A DNA stretch of 64,000 nt from an uncultured Bacilli bacterium (GCA_934725985.1 CAKVCX010000001.1:620001-684000); one strand, 5' to 3'. Shown: positions 17,901 to 28,491, counted from the first letter of the stretch. Made by a program: numbers and translations. Notes: generated from the letters alone by a model not told the origin.

Positions 17901-19442
17901 ATGGGCAAATCAAAAAATAGAAAAATAGGGTTGCTAGTGAATGCCGTTTCTATAATTTTGCAAATATGCATTAGCGTTTTTTTAACGCCTTTTATCTTGC
18001 GAACAATAGGCGATAGAGACTATGGCATATACACGTTTTGCTTGTCTTTGACATCTTGGTTAACGACTTTGTTGATAGCCGCCGGAAGTGGCTATCAAAA
18101 ATATATTTCAAGAGAAACGAAAAAAGACAAAGTTAATGGCGAAAAATTTGCGTGTGGTGTTTTTTTCAAAATATTTTTATTTTTATCTTTAATAATTGCT
18201 TTATTTGGTTTTTTTGTTTGGATTCTTTTTTTTAGTGGTGTTATTCCGTTAACGGCATATTCGGAAACTGAAAAAAATAAGGTTTTGATTATTTTAGCCT
18301 GTTCTGTTCTTGTGTGTTGCGTAACAACCTTTTTAACATGTTATAAAAGTTATTTCTTCTATAAAGAAGCTTTTACTCTTATTTATTCCATTGATTTAAT
18401 TGCCATAGTATTGCAAGCCGTAACTTCTGTATGCGCTCTTATTCTTGGCTTTGGTGTTTTGGGCTTTGCTGTTGCTCATTTTTCGATGAGCATTTTATCA
18501 TCTTTCGTTCAGTCGATTTTGGCAATTTTCGTTTTGAAAGAAAAAATAAAATTGAAGTCTTCTCCAGAAGAAAAAATAAAAAGTAAAATACTTACAAAAG
18601 AAATTATTGTATTTTCTTTTTTTGTTTTGATAAATACCATTATCGATACAATAAATTCCAATATGGATAAAACTATACTTGGATTTGTAGATCCAGCTAG
18701 TGTCACCATTTATAGCCTTGGTTCAAATTTCAATAGTTATTTGTCAAGCTTTTCGTCCGCTATATCTATTGTTTTTGTTCAAAAAATCACCAATGATTAT
18801 TATGACAAAAATTTCGAAAATGTTAAAAACACATATGTAGATGTTTGTTTTCTTCAGATGCTATTGTTTTTCTTGATATTTGGCGGATTTGCGAGTTGTG
18901 GCTTTGATTTTATGATTTGTTGGGTTGGCGAAGAACGGATTTGGTCTTTTTATGTTGGAGTTGCTTTAATGGCAATCTTTTCACCGGTTTTTACGAATAC
19001 GCTTGCAACGAATGTTAGAAGATTAGAGAATCATCACAAAAAAGCCTGTATTATTTATATTTTGACCGCCGGCTGCAACGTTGCTATTTCTGTTTTGCTT
19101 TGTTGCTTGCTGCCGAAAAGTATCGCTATTTGGGGCTGCGTAATTGGAACTGCAATTTCAACTATTGCTGGTCAATGGATTGGCTTTTCTATATTTGATT
19201 ACAGGATAACAAAACTACCAGTAAAAGAATTTTGGATCCGCTTTTTAAAAGTGTTACTAATTGCAATGGTTTCTTTTGCTATTTCTTTTTGTGTTGGCCT
19301 TATACCTTTTATAAGCAACCTGAAGCCTATTTTCAGGTTGCTTATAAAAGGGTTTGTGTTTCTTATTCTTTATTGCGCTTTGGCTCTTGTTTTTTATAAA
19401 ACATTTATTTTTAAGTATTTTTTCAAGAGGTTTAACAAATGA
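17901..19442 (+). CDS. Wzx-type polysaccharide flippase
   Basis: This 513-residue protein has about twelve to fourteen hydrophobic helices and the start typical of oligosaccharide flippases (GLLVNAVSIILQICISVFLTPFILRTIGDRDYGIYTFCLSL). It would move the lipid-linked repeat unit across the membrane, working with the Wzy-like polymerase at 13117. ATG 17901 has no Shine-Dalgarno. Near the 3' end the coding sequence contains a perfect 20-bp inverted repeat (19305-19351). The next gene overlaps by 4 bases. Confidence 0.88.
   Translation: MGKSKNRKIGLLVNAVSIILQICISVFLTPFILRTIGDRDYGIYTFCLSLTSWLTTLLIAAGSGYQKYISRETKKDKVNGEKFACGVFFKIFLFLSLIIALFGFFVWILFFSGVIPLTAYSETEKNKVLIILACSVLVCCVTTFLTCYKSYFFYKEAFTLIYSIDLIAIVLQAVTSVCALILGFGVLGFAVAHFSMSILSSFVQSILAIFVLKEKIKLKSSPEEKIKSKILTKEIIVFSFFVLINTIIDTINSNMDKTILGFVDPASVTIYSLGSNFNSYLSSFSSAISIVFVQKITNDYYDKNFENVKNTYVDVCFLQMLLFFLIFGGFASCGFDFMICWVGEERIWSFYVGVALMAIFSPVFTNTLATNVRRLENHHKKACIIYILTAGCNVAISVLLCCLLPKSIAIWGCVIGTAISTIAGQWIGFSIFDYRITKLPVKEFWIRFLKVLLIAMVSFAISFCVGLIPFISNLKPIFRLLIKGFVFLILYCALALVFYKTFIFKYFFKRFNK
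19305..19351. repeat. perfect 20-bp inverted repeat inside wzx
   Basis: The left arm 19305-19324 and right arm 19332-19351 are exact reverse complements, separated by a 7-base loop. The arms begin CCTTTTATAAGC and end GCTTATAAAAGG. No T tract follows the right arm. It lies inside the wzx reading frame, encoding the loop between two helices near the C-terminus. Confidence 0.9.
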
Positions 19443-20518
19443 AAAAGATTCTGATTGTTGGCGTTGATTGGTTTGGGAATGATCCAGTATCACAAATAGT
19501 TAAAAATGCATTTTTGAATTTTAGCACTGATAGCAAAATATATTTTTTCGGTCTTGGCAATAAAAATGATTTTGGAAGTTCAGGTAACATTAATTATAAA
19601 ACGATTAAAAGCCCATATTTTTCCGCATTATCTTTTATTTATAAAGCCAAAAGAAGAATTGCTAAAGTTATTAATCATGACACATTTTTAAATTGTTCTT
19701 CTTATTGCTATAAGCGATTGTCCTCATTCGCCAAATGCATTGCTCCGGATTTGATAGTTGGTGTATCTGGACCAATGTTTTACATGGAATCAAGTGCAAG
19801 GATTTCAAAAAAACTAGGCATTCCTGTAAATGAGGTTTTCTTTGATCCCTGTTCAAACAATCCAACAACGGTTAATTATAAAAAAAGAAGAAAGAAAGAA
19901 TTATGGTGGTTCGCTTGCGCTAATAATGTTTTCTTTGATTCTGCAAATCTAATTCCGAATGAAAAAACGAAGAAAATAAAAACTTTTAGTATTCCAGTCA
20001 ACCCAACAAATTGCTTATTTGGTCAAAATAGTAACATTTTGATTTATGGCGGTGGATTTTATAAGGGATTTAGGGAGCCAAACAAATTAGCCGATTTTTG
20101 CAGGATTGCCAAAAAGAATGGTTATGTTTTGAAAGCATTTGTTCGTGGCAATTATGGGAAAGAATTGTTAAAAGAAAGCGGCGCTGAAGTTTATGATGAA
20201 ATTTCCCATGATGATTATATTAAGGAAATTTCTTTTGCTAAGGCTATTGTGGCATTAGGAAATACTTGTGAGGCAAAGTATTCTCCTAGCAAGATAATTG
20301 ATGGGATTAATCTAAAAAAGCCCATAATAACGATTGATATTGATTTAAATAGTATTGTGTCCTATCCGTTTGCTTTTGATTGGAATACCAAAGATTTATT
20401 TGGAAGGATAGAAGCAATTTCAATCGCTGATTTAAATAATTTTAATATTTTAGAAAAAAATCCGAATTTATCTTCTTCTTTCTTTTGCAATTTAATTACT
20501 GAAATCGCTAATTTGTAA
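19439..20518 (+). CDS. probable GT-B glycosyltransferase, last gene of the locus
   Basis: This is a 359-residue protein with two Rossmann-like halves. The start MKKILIVGVDWFGNDPVSQIV and the C-terminal ILIYGGGFYKGFREPNKLADFCRIAKKNGYVLKAFVRGNYGKELL, followed by SPSKIIDGINLKKPIITID, look like a GT-B donor domain, though the EX7E motif is not obvious. It overlaps wzx by 4 bases (ATGA), so it is part of the same operon. A sugar or modified-residue transferase is likely, with an unknown substrate. Confidence 0.65.
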   Translation: MKKILIVGVDWFGNDPVSQIVKNAFLNFSTDSKIYFFGLGNKNDFGSSGNINYKTIKSPYFSALSFIYKAKRRIAKVINHDTFLNCSSYCYKRLSSFAKCIAPDLIVGVSGPMFYMESSARISKKLGIPVNEVFFDPCSNNPTTVNYKKRRKKELWWFACANNVFFDSANLIPNEKTKKIKTFSIPVNPTNCLFGQNSNILIYGGGFYKGFREPNKLADFCRIAKKNGYVLKAFVRGNYGKELLKESGAEVYDEISHDDYIKEISFAKAIVALGNTCEAKYSPSKIIDGINLKKPIITIDIDLNSIVSYPFAFDWNTKDLFGRIEAISIADLNNFNILEKNPNLSSSFFCNLITEIANL

Positions 20519-20828
20519 TTTTAAGAAATTGTTAAATAATTCGGATTTTCATACAGTGAAATAGATGTGAATCCGCTTTTATATTATGTTACTTTAAGAA
20601 TTTTGATTTGTTATATGTTGGATTTAAATTACATGTTAAGTTTTGCTCGTAGTGTAAAATAGCGTTAAAGCAATTAAATCAGAATGTAGTCAACATAAAC
20701 GATATAATCAATGGTTAGATCGCAAGTTGCGCTGTTTAATCGTGCTTTGTTTTTAATTGCTTTTTAAGTAATTGCATGATTCAATGGAGAGGAAAAATTA
20801 AGCATACTTGATTTGTGGGGTAGAGAAA
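20519..20828. other. intergenic region between the polysaccharide locus and the NTPase gene
   Basis: An AT-rich gap of about 310 bases without a supported gene. It holds a weak hairpin that may end the polysaccharide transcript (20542-20580), and, at the right end, the GGGG-containing ribosome site of the next gene. I see nothing else. Confidence 0.5.
20542..20580 (+). terminator. weak intrinsic terminator after the polysaccharide locus
   Basis: CGGATT at 20542 and AATCCG at 20570 can pair, with a few more pairs inside the stem, and a short T run follows (20577-20580). It lies 24 bases after the last stop codon of the locus. Confidence 0.35.
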
Positions 20829-22498
20829 ATGAATGTTGGCGAAATAAAAGATGTCTTAAAAGAGTTTGCTGATTCAAATGATAAGTCGTTGCTTATAGAT
20901 GGTCCTTGGGGATGTGGAAAAACTCATCAAATTAGAGAATTTTTAAAACAGCAAAAAAGGGAAAATATTCGGCAATGTTTTTATATGTCTTTGTTTGGCT
21001 TTAACGATATCAAAACATTAAATAACGAGCTGTATACAATCCTTCACCCAATAAAGATTAAAACCCAAAAAGTCATCAACAATGTTTTTAAGATAGCTAC
21101 TGCCGGCATAAAGACTTTTCCAATTCCAGGTATCAGTGGCATAGCAGATACAATAGATGCTATTGGTTACTCTTTGGGAGAATTAAATGAGAATAAAACT
21201 AAAGATAATATTACCTCAATTATTATTTTTGATGACATGGAGAGAATAGGTGATAAAATTACATATGAGGAATTATTCGGCTATATTTCATCGCTTTATA
21301 TGCGTGGCGCTAGATTTATTGGAATTGTTTCCAGTGACAATATTTCAAACAACAAAAAAGATTCCTTTGCCGCTTTTAGAGAGAAAGTATTTGACGAATA
21401 TTGTGTTATTAATACTCAAAGCGAAGAAATGATAAGAGATATTTTCTTTTCGCTTGGGGTCACCGAATTAGAAAAGCAATTTGCCTCGTTGATAATAATT
21501 TAAGACGAGCTCAAAAAGCCATACACCTTTATAAGAAAATTGAAAAAAGAGGCCTGAGTGCAAATACTGATTTTCAAAACTACTCTAAAAGCGACATTTT
21601 AGTATCGTGTATTTTGGCTGTTATTATTTGCTTTGAAAAAGAAAACTGTATTAATCAAGAACTTAACGATTTTCAGCGGATGCAATTTCAAGAAATGGAA
21701 GAATTGTATGGAAAGCAAATTGCTAGTACGTATTTTAATAGAAAATATTATAAATCAAAAGATGAATTTGATCTTTGCGGGCCATTAATAAATTCGTTAA
21801 TTGAAGCTTTTTTATTTAGAGATTATTCTAGTGTTGACTCACTTTTGTTTCCTACCGAGCCAACGATTTTAGACATTCCTTATGTTTTGCTTTCCGATGA
21901 GAGGAAGGAAGAATACTTAAAGAAGGTGAAAGACATAATAGATAATCGATTCGTCTATACAAATAGTATTCGGATTCCTTTGCTCGTTTTCATTGCTAAT
22001 AATGAAAACATTGATGAAAAGCAAATTGAAAATATTGCTCTCTCTTTTCAAAGCGATGCCGAATTTGACGACTTTAAATTATATTCAATAATGCAAAAAA
22101 CTAAAAAGAGTTTTAATAAATATGATTCATACATCAATGCCATTTCTGACAAAAGAAAACAAAACGAATACTCAAATATGATTGATATATTCCAAAATAG
22201 AGAATATAAATTAATGACGGATGTACTTTATCGAAATAAGAATAATGAAATAAATGAAAAATTCAATGTAACATTGTTGCAAAATAAATTTTATATGCCT
22301 GATTTAAAAGGTGAATTGACGTTTGACCAATGGCAATATGTTCATGAAGTAACAGATTTTGCAATCAAACAATCTCTTCTTGACGACTTTAATAGATATT
22401 TAGACTCGCTGGCTAACAAAAAAGATTCATCTACCTCTCTTAAAGAACGAATAGAAATTTTAAAGCAAAAAATTAATGAGAGCATGCACGGAGAATGA
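20829..22498 (+). pseudogene. KAP-like P-loop NTPase gene split by a frameshift
   Basis: The first part (20829-21503) has Walker A GPWGCGKT and Walker B IIIFDDMERI, resembling KAP/STAND-type NTPases. It ends at a stop at 21501. The protein plainly continues in another frame: from 21482 that frame reads CLVDNNLRRAQKAIHLYKK and runs on to 22498 without a stop, and no proper start codon lies near its beginning. An indel close to 21480 therefore breaks a gene of about 556 codons. ATG 20829 follows GGGGTAGAG; an earlier TTG at 20808 is less likely. It lies directly upstream of the large helicase, so a defence link is plausible. A sequencing error is the main alternative to true decay. Confidence 0.75.
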
Positions 22499-22644
22499 TT
22501 TACTGAGTTCAAACAATTGCGTTATCCGATTATAGATATTGCGAATTTTCTTCATTCATCTTTTGCCTTTTTCTTTATTCTTTATAATTTATTCATTAAC
22601 CACTTAATCTTGTTTTATAATAATTTCATTGAGGACGTGTCATC

Positions 22645-25600
22645 ATGATTGATAATAATTTACTAATAAAAATAGACTCCGCCCCGTCTATAAACTATGC
22701 TAACTACAAAGCTGAAATAACTAATAAAATATTGTCTAGTTCAAATAAGCAGAATTCCTTTTCTTTTTTAAAGAAAATATTAATAACAAACAATACTAAT
22801 GAAGATATATTTGGAGCAACAATCAAGATTTCTTTTACTCCTGATGTTATTAAAATAGATGATGTTCCTTTAACTTGTTTAGAAAAGAATAAAGTTACTG
22901 AAATAAATTCCTTTTCCGTTCAAATCGATCCTAAATTTCTTTATGAAATAAGTGAATCTATTCCTGGATTATTAAAAGTAGAGATAATATCAAAGGAAAA
23001 TGAAGTTATCTCTATTGCCTCTACTGATATAAAAATATTACCTATTGAAGAAATGGCTTCTACAAACTTTTCTTATGAAGTCTTATCTTCTTTTGTTACC
23101 CCTAATGATGATTTAGTAAAAGAAGTAGTAAACAAAGCTAGCAAGATAAAAGAAGAAAAATATGATGATTCTTCTTTTGACGGTTATCAATCTCATGATC
23201 CAGATATGGTCATGGAACAAATAGATTCAATCTATCTAGCCCTTCAAAAAGAAGGAATTAGATATAGTAATCCGCCTGCATCATTTGAAAAGACATTTCA
23301 AAGATTAAGACTTCCCAGGACTTCATTATTGGAAAAATGCGCGACTTGTATTGACTTTACCTTGCTATTTGCCTCTTGCTTAGAAAATATAGGGCTAAAT
23401 CCTATTTTAATCGTAGTAGAAGGTCATGCCTTTTTAGGAATATGGCTTGAAGATAATATGTATCAAACCGGATTAAACGATAATTTATCTTTATTGTCTA
23501 ATGATTCTAGCGAGACAAATACTCGTATTGTTTTAGTTAATCCAGTAGATCTGGCTGCTTCTTCCTTAACTAATTTCCCATCTAGTCAAATAAATGCGAA
23601 AACTATATTAAATACGGAACAATTTAGATTCTTTATCGATGTGGCATCTTCTAGAAATGATGGTATTTTACCATTGCCTACCCCCCATGAAATAAATGGG
23701 AAAACAACAATAGATTTCGAAGTCAATGTTTCTTCTAATTATGATTTAAATAAAATTTCCTCTAAGGCAGGGATACTAGAAAAAGGAACTGGACATAAAA
23801 GCAAATTCGATGTCTGGGAAGATAATCTTCTCGATTTGAATTTAGGAAATAACCTGATTAACTTTAAAATCGGTGCTTCTTCTTTGCAATTAGGCATCCA
23901 TGACTGCTATTCATTTTTTGATTTAATTAAAAATGATAGCAAATGGAACTTATTCCCAACTGAAAACGATGAATTAATAAAGGATAAAAGATTTATTTAT
24001 TATGCTTTTGATAATGCTTATTTAACTAGTTTTGCAACTAGCTTAAACAAGAAATTTATCCAAGTATTCTCTAAAAACATCAAAAGCGAGGATGCAATTA
24101 AAAATATATCTAGAAAAGCTTATACCCAAATTGAAGAATCTGGCTGCAATCCTTTGTTTTTGACTTTAGGAGTAGTTAATTGGTTTGACAATGAAGTAAG
24201 TAGTAAAAATGGTAAATATGGGATTACCTCTCCTCTTATTTTAATTCCTGCCTCTTTACCAAAAAGAAAAAGCGGTCCTTATTATTCTTTGGAACTTGAT
24301 TTGGATGGCGTTCAATTCAATACGACTTTATTAGAATATTTCAAACAAAATTTTGATTTGGATTTTGCTGAATTCGACGGCATTTTTGAATCTAATTCCA
24401 TTGACTTAAGGAAAATATTTAATACCTTTAGGCAAAAAATATCATCGAAGCAAAATTGGACATTAGATGAGAATGTATCTTCTTTATCGTTATTTTCTTT
24501 CGCTCACTTTGTCATGTGGAACGATATGAAAAGATATCAAGATATATTTTTAAAAAACGAAGTAGTTAAATCGTTTGTCCAAGGGAAGAAGCTATGGAAA
24601 GATAAAGGCGAAAATATATCAATTTCTAGACTTGATGATCTAATTAAGCCTAACGATCTAGCCCTTCCTTTAAGTTATGATTCTAGCCAATTATTAGCCA
24701 TAAAATGTTCTGACGAAGGACAATCTTTTGTCTTGGATGGTCCTCCTGGAACCGGGAAAAGCCAAACCATAGCCAACATTATTGTCAATGCCTTAAGGGA
24801 AAATAAAAAAATTCTTTTCGTGGCCGAAAAAGAAGTGGCTCTTCAAGTAGTCAAGAAACGTTTAGATGACCTTAATTTAGGACAATTCTGTTTACAAATT
24901 CATTCAGCTAAAGCCAATAAAAAAGAAGTTTTATCCCAATTAGGAGCTAGCTTAGGAATTGGCAAGACGGCTTACCCAGAAAATAAAGAAGAGGAAGCTT
25001 CTTCTTTATTAAAATTACGTAATGAATTAAATGATATTTTATCTAGGCTACACGATAAGAAAGGTTTCTTTGTTTCTCCTTATCTAGCTATTCTTAATTA
25101 TTTATCTTACCAACGTTATAAATCTTTTACATATGTAAGCAAAGAATATGCAAAAGAAATGGACGAAGATAAATATGATAAATGCCTAGACTCCATTGAT
25201 AAGATTAAACTATATGCCTTGCCTTTAGGAGGATATTTTGCCTCCCCTTTTATTTTCTTTAAAAGCAAGCAATATTCTTTATCTTTTAGAGATGAAATGT
25301 TTCTAGAGGTAGAAAAGATATTGCCCTTATTAAATAAAGCAAGAGAGAGCTTTATTAATTTGGTAAATTCTATTTCCTTATCTATAAAACTAAATGAGAT
25401 TAATTATTTATCTTTGGCAAAGTGTTTAGAACTAATTAAAGAAAAAGGGGTCGACATAGATTATCAAAAGTTAATAAATAGAACCTTATATCAGCAAAAA
25501 GATAATGTCATTAGCTATTTCTCGACTTTAATTGCATATAAAGAAAAAGAAGAAGAACTATTCTTATTGACTATCCCTTCTATTTATAACCTAAACGAAG

Positions 25601-28401
25601 AAAACCTTTTATCTAGACTAGACAAAGCCAAGTCATTAGGCTTCTTTTCTAAGCATAAAGAATATAGACGAATCAAAAAAGAAGTTTCTTTATTTATAAA
25701 AGATAAATCCATTATTAAAAAAGAGACTTCTATAAGAAACTTCCTTCAATTAGTAAAAGAAACAAAAGAAAAGAAACTTGCTTATGAATCCATAAATGGA
25801 TTTGCTTCTTTCTCTTATAAAGAGGAAGTTACAAGGAGCTTAAATGATATAAAGAAAGATTTTGAAATATGTAAAAATACAATTAGCTTATTATCTACCT
25901 TAGAAAATGTTTCCGGGTGTTCATCTTCTTCTTTCTCCCCTCTATATTCTTTCTTTTCTTCTTTTGGCGTGAATCCTTCTTCTTTATATGAAGAGAATGT
26001 CGCTTCTTTTATTTCTAACTATGAAGAGTTAAGAAACAAAAACGAAGAACTAAAGCAAAAATATGAATTTGATGTCTTTACTCCTATTGAAAGCGATGTC
26101 TATTTTGATAGTGTTTTAAATTCTTTGCATAAAGTTATTAACGATAAAGAAAGATTTGGCGAATGGGTAAAATTATTAATTGCCATAGATGAAGCTAGTA
26201 TATATTTGCCAGAGCAACTATTAACTAGCTATAAAAATGGAAAAATCGATGAGAATGAATTAGAGCCTTGCTTTAACTGCGCTCTTTTTTACCAAATAAT
26301 GGTTTCTTCTTTATTTGAAGAAGATTTGCTTAGCCTAAATTCAAATGAAATTGAAGATAAAATTGCAAAATATAAAGAGGCAATTGATGAATTTAAAACG
26401 TTATCAATTAAAGAAACCGCCTATTCAATAACGAAAAATTTCCCTAATGAGAATGGTCATTATGCGAACAGCTCTAGTATTTATCAATTAAAGAAACTAA
26501 TTGCTACTAACGGCAGGGGGAAATCGTTACGTTCTATATTTGATTTATATGGGCAGACAATATTTAATTTGACGCCTTGTTTTTTAATGTCGCCTTTATC
26601 ATTGGCCCAGTTTATTGATCCAAGCAAGCATCATTTTGATTTGGTTATATTTGATGAAGCTAGTCAAATTCCAACCTCTGAAGCGATTGGGGCTATAGCT
26701 AGGGGTGATAGTTGCATCATCGCGGGCGATCAGCAACAAATGCCCCCGACCAATTTCTTCAATGCTACTTTAAGTTTCTCTTCTTCTAATGAGGATGCGA
26801 TTAATTATGATGATTTGGAGTCATTATTAGATGATGCCATAACTTTAGGATTGCCTAGACATAGGCTTACCTACCATTATCGTTCCCATCATGAGTCTTT
26901 AATTGCTTTTTCTAATAATAAGTTCTATGAGAATTCCTTATCTACTTTCCCTTCGCCCAATAATTTGATATCCGCGGTTAAGTTAGTTTATGTAAATGGA
27001 AACTATGAGATGGGGAAAGGCATAAATAAAGAAGAAGCCAATGCAATTGTTAAAGAAGTAATTAGAAGGCTAAAAGATAAAGAATTGGTTAAGCGTTCAA
27101 TTGGGATAGTTACTTTTAACAAAAAGCAGCAAGACTTGATCAATGATTTACTAGATAATGCTTTTAATAAGGATTCTTCCTTAAATAGAACACCTGGCGG
27201 AGAAGAAATATTTATTAAAAACTTAGAGAATGTTCAAGGGGATGAAAGGGATTGCATTCTTTTCTCAATTTGCTTTGGACCGAATAAGAAAACAAATACG
27301 ATGTCGCTTAATTTCGGGCCGTTAAGCAGAGAAAAAGGAGAAAGAAGGTTAAATGTAGCTGTGTCTAGGGCTAGGGACGAAATGATTGTATTTTCTTCTT
27401 GCTTGCCTTCTGATATTAAATCTAATCTATGCAAAAACGAAGGAGCTGAATATTTAAAAGCCTTCCTTTTGTATGCTGAAAAAGGATCTAGCTGCCTTAG
27501 CAATGATTATTCTTGGTCCATTAAGGGGGAAAAGACTTCTTTTTCTTCCTATTTGGCCTTAAATCTAACTAAGCTTGGCTATAAAGTCGACACTAATGTG
27601 GGAACTAGCTCTTTTAAGGTTGATCTTGCTATAAAAGATCCTCTTGACCCATCTAGATATGCTTTAGGAATTTTAACAGATGATGATACATATTGTTCTT
27701 TGCCAACCTGCCTAGATAGGAATGTCATTGGTCCTGATATGCTTATTTCTTTGCATTGGAAATTGATTCATGTATTTTCTAGTGAGTACATAGATCATCC
27801 CAATGTTGTTATAGATAGAATCGTTAAATCATTATCTGAACCTATTTCTCTACCATCAAAAAATAAAAAAGCATCTTCTCTTATTTTTACTAAAGCTAGT
27901 CCCTCTAACCCTTATCCACATAAAAAGGAATACCCTTTACTAGATTATTCAACGGTTAACGTTAATTCTTCTTTATCTGGGATAATTAGTTCTATTTTGT
28001 CTATAGAAGCTCCCATTTCTGATGAATTGCTTAAGAAAAGGCTCCGCAATATTTATAAAATAGGAAGGATATCGCCCCAAAAATATCAAGTCATTTTATC
28101 TAGACTAAAAGAAATCGGGGCAACTCCAATTGATTTTGATAATATTACCTATTGGTGGCCTTCTTCTTTGCTTTCTAGTTCAATTACTTCTTATAGAGTG
28201 GGAGGAGATAGGAGCATGGTTGACATTCCTTATGAAGAATTAACCCTTTGCATCCAAGACATCGTTGATTTGCAAGGAAGGCTAACTATTGATGATTTAT
28301 GTAAGGAAGTGCTTCACCTATTTGGCTTTGAAGCATTGAGTGAAAGAAGTAAAAAACATATTAAAGAAGCAATTTTAAAACTTGGCTTGAATTTGGCTTA
28401 G
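22645..28401 (+). CDS. DUF4011-type giant SF1 helicase with nuclease-like C-terminal domain
   Basis: This is a 1918-residue protein. An N-terminal Ig-like region is followed by a transglutaminase-like segment (Cys235 in CATCIDFTLLFASCLE, His261 in EGHAFLGIWL). A DUF4011-like region comes next, then an Upf1-type SF1 helicase with Walker A GPPGTGKS at 699-706, DEAS at 1337-1340 (IFDEASQIPTSEAIGAIARG) and the late motifs NVQGDERDCILFS and RRLNVAVSRARDEM. A Vsr/REase-like domain (LGYKVDTNVGTSSFKVDLAI, ILTDDDTYCSLPTCLDRNVIGPDML) and a DUF3320-like tail follow. Proteins of this composition have been linked to phage defence. GAGGA precedes the ATG by 9 bases. Activity is inferred from the family. 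Confidence 0.88.
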   Translation: MIDNNLLIKIDSAPSINYANYKAEITNKILSSSNKQNSFSFLKKILITNNTNEDIFGATIKISFTPDVIKIDDVPLTCLEKNKVTEINSFSVQIDPKFLYEISESIPGLLKVEIISKENEVISIASTDIKILPIEEMASTNFSYEVLSSFVTPNDDLVKEVVNKASKIKEEKYDDSSFDGYQSHDPDMVMEQIDSIYLALQKEGIRYSNPPASFEKTFQRLRLPRTSLLEKCATCIDFTLLFASCLENIGLNPILIVVEGHAFLGIWLEDNMYQTGLNDNLSLLSNDSSETNTRIVLVNPVDLAASSLTNFPSSQINAKTILNTEQFRFFIDVASSRNDGILPLPTPHEINGKTTIDFEVNVSSNYDLNKISSKAGILEKGTGHKSKFDVWEDNLLDLNLGNNLINFKIGASSLQLGIHDCYSFFDLIKNDSKWNLFPTENDELIKDKRFIYYAFDNAYLTSFATSLNKKFIQVFSKNIKSEDAIKNISRKAYTQIEESGCNPLFLTLGVVNWFDNEVSSKNGKYGITSPLILIPASLPKRKSGPYYSLELDLDGVQFNTTLLEYFKQNFDLDFAEFDGIFESNSIDLRKIFNTFRQKISSKQNWTLDENVSSLSLFSFAHFVMWNDMKRYQDIFLKNEVVKSFVQGKKLWKDKGENISISRLDDLIKPNDLALPLSYDSSQLLAIKCSDEGQSFVLDGPPGTGKSQTIANIIVNALRENKKILFVAEKEVALQVVKKRLDDLNLGQFCLQIHSAKANKKEVLSQLGASLGIGKTAYPENKEEEASSLLKLRNELNDILSRLHDKKGFFVSPYLAILNYLSYQRYKSFTYVSKEYAKEMDEDKYDKCLDSIDKIKLYALPLGGYFASPFIFFKSKQYSLSFRDEMFLEVEKILPLLNKARESFINLVNSISLSIKLNEINYLSLAKCLELIKEKGVDIDYQKLINRTLYQQKDNVISYFSTLIAYKEKEEELFLLTIPSIYNLNEENLLSRLDKAKSLGFFSKHKEYRRIKKEVSLFIKDKSIIKKETSIRNFLQLVKETKEKKLAYESINGFASFSYKEEVTRSLNDIKKDFEICKNTISLLSTLENVSGCSSSSFSPLYSFFSSFGVNPSSLYEENVASFISNYEELRNKNEELKQKYEFDVFTPIESDVYFDSVLNSLHKVINDKERFGEWVKLLIAIDEASIYLPEQLLTSYKNGKIDENELEPCFNCALFYQIMVSSLFEEDLLSLNSNEIEDKIAKYKEAIDEFKTLSIKETAYSITKNFPNENGHYANSSSIYQLKKLIATNGRGKSLRSIFDLYGQTIFNLTPCFLMSPLSLAQFIDPSKHHFDLVIFDEASQIPTSEAIGAIARGDSCIIAGDQQQMPPTNFFNATLSFSSSNEDAINYDDLESLLDDAITLGLPRHRLTYHYRSHHESLIAFSNNKFYENSLSTFPSPNNLISAVKLVYVNGNYEMGKGINKEEANAIVKEVIRRLKDKELVKRSIGIVTFNKKQQDLINDLLDNAFNKDSSLNRTPGGEEIFIKNLENVQGDERDCILFSICFGPNKKTNTMSLNFGPLSREKGERRLNVAVSRARDEMIVFSSCLPSDIKSNLCKNEGAEYLKAFLLYAEKGSSCLSNDYSWSIKGEKTSFSSYLALNLTKLGYKVDTNVGTSSFKVDLAIKDPLDPSRYALGILTDDDTYCSLPTCLDRNVIGPDMLISLHWKLIHVFSSEYIDHPNVVIDRIVKSLSEPISLPSKNKKASSLIFTKASPSNPYPHKKEYPLLDYSTVNVNSSLSGIISSILSIEAPISDELLKKRLRNIYKIGRISPQKYQVILSRLKEIGATPIDFDNITYWWPSSLLSSSITSYRVGGDRSMVDIPYEELTLCIQDIVDLQGRLTIDDLCKEVLHLFGFEALSERSKKHIKEAILKLGLNLA

Positions 28402-28426
28402 TAGTTAACTGCTTTTTATATCATAA

Positions 28427-28454
28427 TTGATTTTAGGCTTATTTTAAGTATAAT
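28427..28454 (+). promoter_or_regulatory. promoter of the sugar transferase gene
   Basis: TTGATT at 28427 and TATAAT at 28449 are spaced by 16 bases, with about 30 bases of leader to ATG 28492. No ribosome site sits at normal distance from the ATG. Confidence 0.5.
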
Positions 28455-28491
28455 TTTTATTAGGTTTTTCACTTAAACCATTTCAATATTC

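Noticed and set aside
19305..19351. Intrinsic terminator in wzx
   Set aside because: The stem is not followed by a T tract and lies inside an intact, conserved-length reading frame.
21482..21503. Programmed ribosomal frameshift in the NTPase gene
   Set aside because: I see no clear slippery heptamer or downstream pseudoknot; an indel or a sequence error explains the data more simply.
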